Origin: Candidatus Fermentibacterota bacterium
GTDB taxonomy: Bacteria > Fermentibacterota > Fermentibacteria > Fermentibacterales > JCC-6
DNA: 34,668 nucleotides
Assembly: GCA_029571005.1 (NCBI GenBank)
Contig: JAKPTG010000071.1
Coordinates: forward strand, 1 to 34,668
Direction of reading: 5' to 3'
Positions 26,154-32,705 of the stretch are shown here, piece after piece. The translations under genes and the position numbers were made by a program. Under the pieces are notes generated by a model that had not been told where the DNA came from, did no database searches, and was given only the letters and a program-made list of their open reading frames with translations. Position 1 is the first letter of the stretch. Each line of letters begins with the position of its first letter.

Positions 26154-27869
26154 ATGAGAATCACTCTGAACGGAAAAACCATGGAGGCCAGGGAGGGCGA
26201 GACCATCCTCTCCGCGGCGAGAAGAATGGGCTTGAATATCCCCACTCTGTGTCACATGGAGGGCCTTCCCCCGACGGGTGCCTGCCGGGTGTGTCTGGTG
26301 GAGGATGTGAAAACCGGCAGGCTGATCCCCTCCTGCTCCTTCCCGGTATCGGAGGGAATGGACATCGCCACCCACTCCAGCCAGGTGGTGGCCGCCAGGA
26401 AGACCATCATAGAACTCCTCCTGGCATCCCATCCGGACGACTGCCTGTACTGTGCGAGCAACGGAACCTGCGAACTGCAGAAGTACGCCCAGGAGCTGGG
26501 GGTGCGGCAGCGAAGCTACTCCGGCGACAGGAACCGGATTGATCTGGACATGTCCAGCCCCTCCATAATCCGTGATCCGGAGAAGTGCATCCTCTGCGGC
26601 AGATGCGTGAGAGTCTGCTCCGAGGTGCAGGGAGTCAGCGCCATTGACTTCGCCGGCCGGGGAAGCAACGCCCAGGTGAGTTGCGCCTTCGACGAAGGGC
26701 TCAACGTGTCCAGCTGTGTGAACTGCGGTCAGTGCGTGATGGTTTGCCCCACCGGGGCCCTCACGGAACGCCGGGACGTGGACCGGGTGCTCGCCGCCCT
26801 GGACGACCCCAAAAAGACCGTTGTTGTTCAGCATGCTCCGGCGGTGTCGGTCTCCCTGGCCGAGGAATTCGGCATCAAGCCCGGAAGCGACGTGGTGGAC
26901 AAGATGAACGCCGCCTTCCGGCGAATGGGCTTCGACAAGATTTTCCCCACCAGCTTCAGCGCAGACCTTACGGTCATGGAGGAGGCCCATGAACTGGTGG
27001 AGAGAGTCAAGAAGGGCGGCCCGTTCCCCATGTTCACAAGCTGCTCGCCGGGCTGGATCAAGTACCTCGAGGAGTTCCACCCGGACCTGCTGGGCAACGT
27101 TTCCACGTGCAAGAGCCCTCAGCAGATGATGGGAGCGGTGGTCAAGAGGCTCTGGGCCCCGGCCCAGGGGCTGGAAAGCGGACAGGTGTTCAATGTCTCG
27201 GTGATGCCGTGCACCGCCAAGAAGTTCGAGGCCGCAAGGCCGGAAATGGGCGGGGAGGTGCCGGATGTTGACGCCGTTATAACCACCCGGGAGCTGGCCG
27301 AGATGATCCGGATGTTCGGCATAGACATCACCTCGCTGGAAGGTGAGCAGGCGGACAGCCCCTTCGGGGACCGCAGCTCCGCCGGAAAGCTCTTCGGGGC
27401 CACCGGCGGCGTCATGGAGGCGGCGGCCAGAACCGCTTACCACATGATCACCGGCAAGGAGCTTCCCGAGCTGAAGATAGACGCCGTGCGCGGGCTGCAG
27501 GATGTGAAGGAGGCCGTCGTCAACATAGACGGGCTGGAGCTGAAGCTGGCGGTGGTCAGCGGCCTTGGGAACGCCGGGCGGCTTCTGAAGGACATCATTG
27601 ATGGCAAGAGGACCTACCACTTCGTAGAGGTCATGACCTGCCGGGGTGGATGCATCAGCGGAGGGGGCCAGCCCCTCGTCACGAACCCCGAGCGGGTGAA
27701 GGCCAGGATGCAGGTGCTCTACGAGATAGACCGGGACGCAAGCCTGCGGGTATCCCATGAGAACCCTTCCATAAAGGCCTTGTACAGGGATTTCCTGAAG
27801 GAGCCCGGCAGCCACAAATCCCACGAACTCCTGCACACCGAGTACTCCCCGCGGGAGGTACTCAAGTAG
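26154..27869 (+). CDS. hydA: NADH-dependent [FeFe] hydrogenase catalytic subunit HydA
   Basis: The 571-residue protein makes H2. It has a [2Fe-2S] domain (Cys33, 44, 47, 61), a His-Cys3 [4Fe-4S] (His93, Cys97, 100, 106) and two ferredoxin clusters (CILCGRCVRVC 145-155; CVNCGQCVMVC 188-198). The H-cluster domain follows, with L1 TSCSPGW (295-301), L2 MPCTAKKFE (351-359) and L3 EVMTCRGGC (492-500). In L1 the second Cys of the canonical TSCCP is Ser298. By spacing (55 residues to Cys353, as from Cys300 to Cys355 in C. pasteurianum CpI) this is a [4Fe-4S]H ligand position. Unlike T. maritima HydA there is no extra C-terminal [2Fe-2S] domain. ATG 26154 follows AAGGAAGG, 13 bases after hydB. Confidence 0.94.
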   Translation: MRITLNGKTMEAREGETILSAARRMGLNIPTLCHMEGLPPTGACRVCLVEDVKTGRLIPSCSFPVSEGMDIATHSSQVVAARKTIIELLLASHPDDCLYCASNGTCELQKYAQELGVRQRSYSGDRNRIDLDMSSPSIIRDPEKCILCGRCVRVCSEVQGVSAIDFAGRGSNAQVSCAFDEGLNVSSCVNCGQCVMVCPTGALTERRDVDRVLAALDDPKKTVVVQHAPAVSVSLAEEFGIKPGSDVVDKMNAAFRRMGFDKIFPTSFSADLTVMEEAHELVERVKKGGPFPMFTSCSPGWIKYLEEFHPDLLGNVSTCKSPQQMMGAVVKRLWAPAQGLESGQVFNVSVMPCTAKKFEAARPEMGGEVPDVDAVITTRELAEMIRMFGIDITSLEGEQADSPFGDRSSAGKLFGATGGVMEAAARTAYHMITGKELPELKIDAVRGLQDVKEAVVNIDGLELKLAVVSGLGNAGRLLKDIIDGKRTYHFVEVMTCRGGCISGGGQPLVTNPERVKARMQVLYEIDRDASLRVSHENPSIKALYRDFLKEPGSHKSHELLHTEYSPREVLK

Positions 27870-28364
27870 ATGGCCGAGTGCCTCGAGCCCCTGGTGCGGA
27901 CCGTTCCCGGGAAGGGCAAGGTGCGTTGCACCTGCGTGAGGGAATGTCCCGCCGAAGCCATCCGTACCCTGGAGGGCCGGGCGGAGGTTGTCACCGAAAG
28001 GTGCATAGCCTGCGGAAACCGCGTTAGAGTCTGTACCAGGGGCGCCGAAAAGGCACGGGTCAATGTCTCCGATGTGAAGAATCTTCCTGCGTCGGGCCGC
28101 AGGGTGGCGGCCGTCGTTGCCCCCGGCCGCTCCGGCGGAGTTTCCAGGAATTTCTTCCCGCAAGTTCGTGGGAATGATGAACGGGCTGAGTATGAAGGTT
28201 TCCGATACCGGAACCGGAATCGGCCCGGAAAACATGAAGAAGCTGTTCGAGCCGTTTTTCACCATCAAGCCCGGGGGAAAGGGACCGGCCCGGGGCCTGT
28301 GGTGACGTACGGCATTGTGAAAATGCACAGAGGCGTAACCGCGGTTTCAAACCCGACCCGGTGA
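27870..28364 (+). pseudogene. Decayed HydS-like hydrogenase/histidine-kinase gene (internal deletion and frameshifts)
   Basis: Three pieces of one gene can be read. In the first frame, residues 1-80 resemble the ferredoxin domain of group C/D (HydS-like) hydrogenases: CVRECPAEAIRTLEGRAEVVTERCIACG, then VAAVVAP. One base shifted, at the C run 28120-28124, the text continues as APAEFPGISSRKFVGMM, the start of an H-cluster domain. It jumps directly to VSDTGTGIGPENMKKLFEPFFTIKP, a histidine-kinase ATPase (N/G1 region). At the G run 28273-28277 the frame returns to the first and continues as GKGTG and YGIVKMHRG, the G2 box and end. The rest of the hydrogenase, any PAS domain and the dimerisation domain are gone. 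Both cluster motifs have lost Cys (CGNRVRVCT). It starts directly at the hydA stop. Loss of function is likely. Confidence 0.75.
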
Positions 28365-28437
28365 AGGGGCCTGCGGGCACTACCTTCACGGTGTGACCCG
28401 CCCCGGAGGGTGAGCGAGGATGGAGGAAGGAACTCCA

Positions 28438-28824
28438 ATGAAGGATCACCTGACAGTACTTCTGGTGGATGATGACCAGGACTTCCTGGAACAAACTGAA
28501 ATAATGCTGAAAAACGCCGGGCACCGGGTTCTGCCCGCTACGGGAAGGGCTCGGGCCGAGGAAATCCTGGAGGAGACCCGGCCGGACATTGCGCTGGTGG
28601 ACCTGATTATGGATCGGGGCGACGACGGTTTCGTGCTCGCCCACCGGATCAAGGGTAAGTACCCGGAAGTCCCGGTGATCATAATCACCGCCGCAGCCAG
28701 CAAAACCGGGATAGACTTCGCCTCGCTCCCGGATACCGGGGGGTGGATAAAGGCGGATGCCATGCTTCAGAAGCCCGTCAGGTTCGAACAGTTGGAAACG
28801 CAGATAAAAAGACTGTGTGGGTGA
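28438..28824 (+). CDS. Response regulator receiver-domain protein
   Basis: The 128-residue protein is a single receiver domain. It has acidic residues in LLVDDDQD, phospho-acceptor Asp in ALVDLIMDRGDDG, Thr in IIITAAA and Lys in LQKPVR, all in order. There is no output domain, so it would act by protein contact. The longer-than-usual loop after the acceptor Asp (RGDDGFVLAHRIK) is as in DUF-type stand-alone receivers. ATG 28438 follows GGAGGAAGG. It lies 73 bases after the broken HydS-like kinase remnant, and an intact HydS-type kinase would be its natural partner, so it may now be an orphan regulator. A terminator follows at 29032-29056. Confidence 0.88.
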   Translation: MKDHLTVLLVDDDQDFLEQTEIMLKNAGHRVLPATGRARAEEILEETRPDIALVDLIMDRGDDGFVLAHRIKGKYPEVPVIIITAAASKTGIDFASLPDTGGWIKADAMLQKPVRFEQLETQIKRLCG

Positions 28825-28867
28825 CGAAACCGTCCTGAAGCTCCTGGTGGTGGGTGACTAAGCGGGG

Positions 28868-29017
28868 ATGCGCATGGGTTATCCGCAGTCCCCGCGGGGG
28901 CTCACCGCGGAGCCGGACGGTGCCGGGCGGGTCGTGAGGCTTTCGGCGGACGAGGCGGAAAGCGGGATCCCCGCCGAAAAACTCCGCATAGTAATCCACG
29001 CCGCCGTAAAACCGTGA
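28868..29017 (+). CDS. Small open frame of 49 codons, unknown, possibly a gene remnant
   Basis: This short frame begins ATG CGC ATG and reads MRMGYPQSPRGL, then a charged segment ending IPAEKLRIVIHAAVKP. It has no clear ribosome site (only GCGGGG). The same frame upstream of an in-frame TAA (28859-28861) reads GDETVLKLLVVGD, also protein-like, so this may be the tail of a gene broken by a stop codon. It lies inside the zone of decay around the HydS-like pseudogene. No family was recognised. Confidence 0.3.
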   Translation: MRMGYPQSPRGLTAEPDGAGRVVRLSADEAESGIPAEKLRIVIHAAVKP

Positions 29018-29031
29018 ATATCGTTGGATGG

Positions 29032-29056
29032 AACCCCGTGCCCGCGACGGGGTTTT
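29032..29056 (+). terminator. Rho-independent terminator at the end of the hyd operon
   Basis: An 8-base stem AACCCCGT/ACGGGGTT with a 7-base loop is followed by T-rich TTTTCC on the plus strand (29032-29056). The minus strand has no T run, so it is directional and marks the end of the rex-hyd-response regulator transcript. Confidence 0.75.
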
Positions 29057-29062
29057 CCGCCG

Positions 29063-29896
29063 TCAGGTCAGGGCCTTTATGCAGCCGATGTTCCTGGCCT
29101 GAAGCTTGCCTGGTTCGATGCCGTCGGATATCTGGAACTCAAAGACCAGGTTTCTGTCGGGCAGACGAAAATAGTCAACGTTGTCAGGCAGGTTCGAGTC
29201 GTGGAAGAAAATGTTGGCGTAGGGCGAAAGGGGATCCCGGTTGTCTATCCTCCAGAGTTCGTCGTTGGTCTTCACCATGTAGCGGAAGAAACCGAACCCC
29301 TTGTCGTGGCTGACGCACATGCCCCTGACCCAGGAGTTCACCTCCCCCCATGTGCCGGGATCGTCCAGCCCCTTGAACGGGAGCAGGTTGGGGATGAGGT
29401 ATCCCGATACGAAGAGGTCCGCCTCCCGCCGCAGTTCATGGGCTATGTTGTCGAAGGCCGTGACCTCCACCCGGCACCCCCGGCTCTGCAGGGCGTGGAC
29501 CACCCTGACGAAATCGCCGTCGCCGCTGGCCAGGAGAACACGATCGAGCCTTTCCGACTGGAGTATCGCGTCTATTCCCATTTCCAGGTCAACGTTCGAC
29601 TTGGCGTACCTGTTGCCTGAATCGTCGCTGTACCATTTAACCGTCTTGGGGATGACCTTGTAGCCGATATCCCGCAGGGCGGTGTGAAACCGGTTCTGAC
29701 CGTCCTTGTACTCCCGGTCCGTGCGGGCTCTGACTTCATCGAAGCTGACGTAGGCGTTCAGGCGCACGGGGAACCCTCCCCCCCGGCAGGCGAACTGCCG
29801 GAGCACCTCGTAACGCATGCCGAATCCGCCGTTCATGGTGAGATTGCTCACGTCAACGTAAACGCCGACCTTGTTTCCATTGCTCTGCGAAGACAT
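29063..29896 (-). CDS. NYN-domain (LabA/DUF88-like) protein fused to a cold-shock-like domain
   Basis: Residues 8-165 of this 277-residue protein are a NYN/LabA (PIN-fold) domain with the acidic set expected for a metal-dependent RNase: Asp15 and Asn18 (VYVDVSNL), Asp103 and Asp109 (NVDLEMGIDA), Asp126 and Asp128 (SGDGDF). Residues 185-273 look like a cold-shock domain, with RNP-like KGFGFF (199-204) and NIFFH (228-232) and a closing strand ending QARNIG. The combination suggests a nuclease that binds single-stranded RNA. ATG 29896 follows GGAGGGG. It is divergent from the amidase gene, with a 59-base gap holding both control regions. NYN is confident; the cold-shock part is judged by motif. 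Confidence 0.85.
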   Translation of the reverse strand: MSSQSNGNKVGVYVDVSNLTMNGGFGMRYEVLRQFACRGGGFPVRLNAYVSFDEVRARTDREYKDGQNRFHTALRDIGYKVIPKTVKWYSDDSGNRYAKSNVDLEMGIDAILQSERLDRVLLASGDGDFVRVVHALQSRGCRVEVTAFDNIAHELRREADLFVSGYLIPNLLPFKGLDDPGTWGEVNSWVRGMCVSHDKGFGFFRYMVKTNDELWRIDNRDPLSPYANIFFHDSNLPDNVDYFRLPDRNLVFEFQISDGIEPGKLQARNIGCIKALT

Positions 29897-29955
29897 TGTC
29901 CCCTCCACAAGAAGTGCCGTGGGAAAGCAAACAGCATCGTAAAAGGATTATACTC

Positions 29956-30528
29956 ATGGCCGCATCACGGGACAAACCGGTTTACTCCCGATGGCTCGAG
30001 AAGCAGGGGGTGCCCCGGGGGGCCTACCCGGAGGAGGTCTGCCGGAAAGCGGCGGTTCCGCCGGACAGCCGGAACTGCCCGGCCCTGGAGGCGGTGAAGG
30101 CGGTGGTGCTGCACCATTCGGCCACCGAATCCGGCGGGGCGGGAGCCTTCAGGGTCTTCCACCGGCTGGTCAGGGGATGGGATGACCTGGGGTACCACTT
30201 CGTGATAGGCAACGGCACCCATACCGGCGACGGCGTACTGGAGGAGGGGAGGCCCCTCCGCTGCCGGGGGGCGCACGCCCGGGGGGCCAACGAGTTTTCC
30301 CTGGGAGTCTGCCTTGTGGGGGACTTCAATAAGGGAAAACCCACCCTCCGGCAGATGAACACCCTTGGGCTCCTCCTCGGAAGGCTGATGAAGGAGTATG
30401 GGCTTTCCGAAAGCGCGATTATGCTTCACAGTCAGGTCATGGGGAGCAAAACGGAGTGCCCCGGAAGAAACCTTACACTGGCGATGGCGCTTCAGTCAAT
30501 CGGGCTCCTTGAAGAAAGAGAAGGATAG
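29956..30528 (+). CDS. N-acetylmuramoyl-L-alanine amidase-like (PGRP/Amidase_2) protein
   Basis: The 190-residue protein has the PGRP/T7-lysozyme fold: VLHHSAT (His53 or His54, zinc ligand), GWDDLGYHFVIGNG, EFSLGVCLVGDF, and LHSQVMGSKTECPG with His158 and Cys168 as the other zinc ligands. All three ligands are present, so amidase activity on the lactyl-Ala bond of peptidoglycan is expected. There is no signal peptide or lipobox. It is either released on lysis, acts in the cytoplasm on recycled wall fragments (as AmpD does), or has another export route; AmpD-like recycling fits its size. AAAGGA precedes ATG 29956. Its neighbours give no further clue. Confidence 0.85.
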   Translation: MAASRDKPVYSRWLEKQGVPRGAYPEEVCRKAAVPPDSRNCPALEAVKAVVLHHSATESGGAGAFRVFHRLVRGWDDLGYHFVIGNGTHTGDGVLEEGRPLRCRGAHARGANEFSLGVCLVGDFNKGKPTLRQMNTLGLLLGRLMKEYGLSESAIMLHSQVMGSKTECPGRNLTLAMALQSIGLLEEREG

Positions 30529-30546
30529 TCATGAAGGGGGCTGGAG

Positions 30547-30575
30547 TTGCATCCCACGGCACCGTTTGCTATATA
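30547..30575 (+). promoter_or_regulatory. Promoter of secG (and possibly tRNA-Leu)
   Basis: TTGCAT (30547-30552) and TATATA (30570-30575) are 17 bases apart, 27 bases before the secG ATG. A strong terminator follows the tRNA at 30929, and no terminator separates secG from the tRNA gene, so one transcript may carry both. Confidence 0.55.
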
Positions 30576-30601
30576 CCCCCCTCACTGAAGGGGTGAAACA
30601 G

Positions 30602-30826
30602 ATGGTATTCGCGCTTACGATTCTCCATGTGGTAGTATGCGTGTTGCTGGTCGGGGTTGTTCTGCTCCAGAAGTCCAAGGGCGACGGTCTTTCCGGCGCC
30701 TTCGGGGGTGGCGGAGCCCTGACGGCCTCCTTCGGAAACGTGGGAGCCGTCACCTTCCTCAGCAGGGCCACCAGCGTACTGGCGATTCTTTTTATGGTGC
30801 TGTCCTTCCTTCTGGCCATCATCTGA
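30602..30826 (+). CDS. secG: Preprotein translocase subunit SecG
   Basis: The 74-residue protein has the SecG layout. A first membrane helix (MVFALTILHVVVCVLLVGVVLLQ) leads to the conserved QKSKGDGLSGAFGGGGAL loop, with FGN after it, and a second helix (VLAILFMVLSFLLAII). SecG associates with SecYE and helps SecA-driven export through the inner membrane. AAGGGGTG precedes ATG 30602; upstream in-frame codons have no start support. Its stop lies 6 bases before a tRNA-Leu gene, a secG-tRNA-Leu linkage also found in other bacteria. Length is normal. The export load implied by the lipoproteins and secreted enzymes here fits. Confidence 0.92.
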   Translation: MVFALTILHVVVCVLLVGVVLLQKSKGDGLSGAFGGGGALTASFGNVGAVTFLSRATSVLAILFMVLSFLLAII

Positions 30827-30832
30827 GGTTGT

Positions 30833-30920
30833 GCCGGGGTGGTGGAATTGGCAGACACGCTAGGCTAAGGACCTAGTGGGCGAATAGCCTGTGCGGGTTC
30901 AAGTCCCGCCCCCGGTACCA
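30833..30920 (+). tRNA. tRNA-Leu, anticodon AAG
   Basis: This 88-base class II tRNA has a 7-base acceptor (GCCGGGG/CCCCGGT, first pair G-U) and encoded CCA. The T arm is GCGGG-TTCAAGT-CCCGC, and a long variable arm is present. The anticodon stem CTAGG/CCTAG encloses loop CTAAGGA, so positions 34-36 (30867-30869) are AAG, with T33 and a purine at 37. The D arm and general sequence match bacterial leucine tRNAs. The E. coli counterpart has GAG. A at position 34 would need conversion to inosine to read CUC as well. Confidence 0.93.
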
Positions 30921-30928
30921 GAAAAGAG

Positions 30929-30950
30929 AACCCCGCTTCGGCGGGGTTTT
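30929..30950 (+). terminator. Rho-independent terminator after tRNA-Leu
   Basis: A stem AACCCCGC/GCGGGGTT with a TTCG tetraloop (30929-30948) ends in TTTT. It lies 8 bases after the CCA end. TTCG loops are extra stable. Confidence 0.92.
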
Positions 30951-30961
30951 CCTGTACATGT

Positions 30962-30990
30962 AAAAAGGGGGCCGGCGGATGCCGGCCCCC
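30962..30990 (-). terminator. Rho-independent terminator of the jelly-roll-like protein gene
   Basis: On the minus strand, a perfect 10-base GC stem (GGGGGCCGGC/GCCGGCCCCC, 30990-30981 with 30976-30967, loop ATCC) is followed by TTTTT (30966-30962). It lies 16 bases past the stop at 31006. Confidence 0.92.
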
Positions 30991-31005
30991 TGCGGCGAAA
31001 CGGGT

Positions 31006-31674
31006 TTACCAGCTGGCCTTGATCCTGCCCCAGGTGGTCTGTCCGAAGGCGTAGGAGGGTTCCAGAAGCAGGTCGTCCCAGTAGATGGGAGTGGCGTTGT
31101 TGCCGAAGAGGTCCAGGGCCGCCAGGTTCTTGGTGCCGTTCTGGCTCCAGGCGATGGTTCCCAGTTCGATGCCGTTGTAGAAGATGGTCTGGGTGTTGTC
31201 ATCAAGGTTGATGACGACTTCGGTCATCACCCACTGGTCGAAGACCAGGGTGGCGGAGCCGCCGCCCTCAGTTGCGCTGACGACGCCGGTGTTGCTGTTG
31301 AATCTGAACTGGAGGCTCCATTCATTCTCGGAACTGCCGTGGGCGTACTGGCTCATGAGGATGAAGTACTGGGTTCCGACCGAACCCGCGGGAACGTAGT
31401 TGTAGCCGCTGATGGACCAGATGCCCGTGGTGTAATCGGTGAACTGGTGGATGATATCGGTGGTCTGGATGATCTTGATCGAGTTGGCGGGACTCTGAGA
31501 GTACTCGGAGCTGACCAGGGCGTCAACGCCGGGGTTCTCGTCCCAGCCCTCCCATCCGCCCTGCCCGATGATTCCGGCGCCTGCGGTGTAGGAGTCGAAG
31601 TTTTCGGACCAGTCCGCCCAGGCGGCACCGGCGGTCAGAATAAGGCAGACGGCCATGCAGAAGAAAGCTTTCAT
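31006..31674 (-). CDS. Secreted protein with a LamG/concanavalin-like jelly-roll fold
   Basis: The 222-residue protein has a signal peptide (MKAFFCMAVCLILTAGAAWA). The mature part begins DWSENFDSYTAG and continues with strands such as NSIKIIQTT, SGYNYVPAGSVGTQYFIL, NEWSLQFRFN, WVMTEVVINLDDNTQTIFYNGIELG and IYWDDLLLEP. This pattern ('eNFDsy..G....qgW....', an F-Y-x-G loop, a final 'wDdl.l') is usual for carbohydrate-binding or LamG-type jelly-roll proteins in FCB secretomes. No catalytic residues are seen, so it may bind polysaccharide or serve as a surface adhesin. GGGAGGGTG precedes ATG 31674. Promoter and terminator are its own. The exact family is not certain. Confidence 0.75.
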   Translation of the reverse strand: MKAFFCMAVCLILTAGAAWADWSENFDSYTAGAGIIGQGGWEGWDENPGVDALVSSEYSQSPANSIKIIQTTDIIHQFTDYTTGIWSISGYNYVPAGSVGTQYFILMSQYAHGSSENEWSLQFRFNSNTGVVSATEGGGSATLVFDQWVMTEVVINLDDNTQTIFYNGIELGTIAWSQNGTKNLAALDLFGNNATPIYWDDLLLEPSYAFGQTTWGRIKASW

Positions 31675-31748
31675 CTGTTCACCCTCCCTTTCAGTGCTGA
31701 TACGTGAACTCACCCCGGGCCGGCGGCCCGTACCGTAAGTATATCGTT

Positions 31749-31777
31749 CTTATCTTAAATTTGGAAACCCTTGTCAA
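31749..31777 (-). promoter_or_regulatory. Promoter of the jelly-roll-like protein gene
   Basis: On the minus strand, TTGACA (31777-31772) is perfect, and after 17 bases GATAAG (31754-31749) gives four of six matches to the -10. The leader to ATG 31674 is about 70 bases. Confidence 0.55.
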
Positions 31778-32042
31778 GGAATCCCCCCGGCGCCTTTTCC
31801 CCGGCAAGGAACCGAAAACGTCGGAAACCTCAATTCCGGGAGAGGGCTGCAACCCTGTCGTCCGGTGTTCTCCCCCGGATTCAAGTCGCAGGTGCAACCA
31901 CGGGCCATCCGTCGGGATGGCGGACCGCGGCAGGCGGAAGTACCGCCGATTCCCGCCCAGAAGGAGTGCCTGCGCCGTTCCGCACACAACGGACCGGGGG
32001 GAACGGTACAGGGCTTATGCTCTTCGGCCGGCGGGTCGGAGA

Positions 32043-32069
32043 TTGACAATGCCGGAAAAGCCGTATATT
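32043..32069 (+). promoter_or_regulatory. Promoter of the tetR-RND operon
   Basis: The -35 TTGACA (32043-32048) is perfect. TATATT (32064-32069) follows at 15 bases, and TATTCC at 17 bases is an alternative -10. The start would be at about 32076, inside the palindrome that follows. Confidence 0.65.
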
Positions 32070-32074
32070 CCAGA

Positions 32075-32090
32075 CTGACCGTTCGGTCAG
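32075..32090 (+). promoter_or_regulatory. TetR-type operator
   Basis: CTGACCG-TT-CGGTCAG is a perfect inverted repeat of two 7-base arms around a 2-base centre (32075-32090). It matches the 'TGACCGNNCGGTCA' type bound by many TetR/AcrR regulators. It covers the predicted transcription start and lies just before the ribosome site, so the downstream TetR protein most likely represses its own operon. Confidence 0.8.
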
Positions 32091-32102
32091 GAAGGAGCAG
32101 CC

Positions 32103-32705
32103 ATGAGTTCCAGACAGGCGATCCTGGATTCAGCCGGAACTGTATTCAGGGAGAAAGGCTTCTCGGGCTCCTCGATAAAGGAGATTTCGGCCAGGGCCGG
32201 GGTGTCTAAGAGCCTCATATACCACCACTTTAAGTCGAAAAGAGAGATATGGCATGCGGCGGTGAAGGATTACCTGCAGCGCTCGGGCCTTGTTGAGAAA
32301 TTTTTCGATGTCGCGGCCGGGGGCGGAGCCGGCCTTCTGGAAGACTTCGCGGGGGGGGAGGAGGGGTTCTTCTACTTCCTTCAGAGGAACCCCGGCCTCG
32401 TGAGGATGCTGGACTGGCTCAACCTTGAGGGCGGAGCCGGCATGGGGCTCCCGGACCCGGAGCAGCGGAAGGCGATTCTCGACCGGATGCGGGAGCTGGT
32501 CAAAAAGGGTGTCTTCCGGGCGAACGTTGATCCGGTGGTCCTCCCGATACTCTACATGTCAATCTGCACCGGCTGGTTCAGTTCCAGGCGGAGGTACGCG
32601 GACTGGTTCGGCCCGGGAGTGACCTGTGAAGAGATGGACGACAGGTTCATCGGAGCCGCCATGGATATCATCATGAGGGGGGCGCTTCCCGATGAGAAGC
32701 GTTAG
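32103..32705 (+). CDS. TetR/AcrR-family transcriptional regulator
   Basis: The 200-residue protein has an N-terminal helix-turn-helix typical of TetR (SRQAILDSAGTVFREKGFSGSSIKEISARAGVSKSLIYHHFKSKREIW, residues 3-50). The larger C-terminal ligand and dimer domain is predicted all-helical. It should repress its own transcript by binding the palindrome at 32075-32090 and release it when an inducer binds. The inducer is unknown, probably a substrate of the efflux pump genes that follow. AAGGAG lies 5 bases before ATG 32103. Its end overlaps the adaptor gene by 14 bases, so the operon is translationally coupled. Confidence 0.9.
   Translation: MSSRQAILDSAGTVFREKGFSGSSIKEISARAGVSKSLIYHHFKSKREIWHAAVKDYLQRSGLVEKFFDVAAGGGAGLLEDFAGGEEGFFYFLQRNPGLVRMLDWLNLEGGAGMGLPDPEQRKAILDRMRELVKKGVFRANVDPVVLPILYMSICTGWFSSRRRYADWFGPGVTCEEMDDRFIGAAMDIIMRGALPDEKR

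Larger units (their letters stand above)
31675..32102. other. Divergent intergenic region with two promoters and a TetR operator
   Basis: This 428-base region between the jelly-roll-like protein gene (minus) and tetR (plus) holds the minus promoter at 31749-31777, and the tetR promoter and operator near its right end. The central part (31780-32040) is GC-rich with open frames that lack ribosome sites. I see no gene there. Confidence 0.55.

Noticed and set aside
26127-28328. 733-codon minus-strand frame
   Set aside because: Antisense of hydA, whose cluster motifs are unmistakable.
29949-29954. TATACT near the amidase start as a -10 box
   Set aside because: It would start transcription inside the gene and no -35 lies at the right distance.
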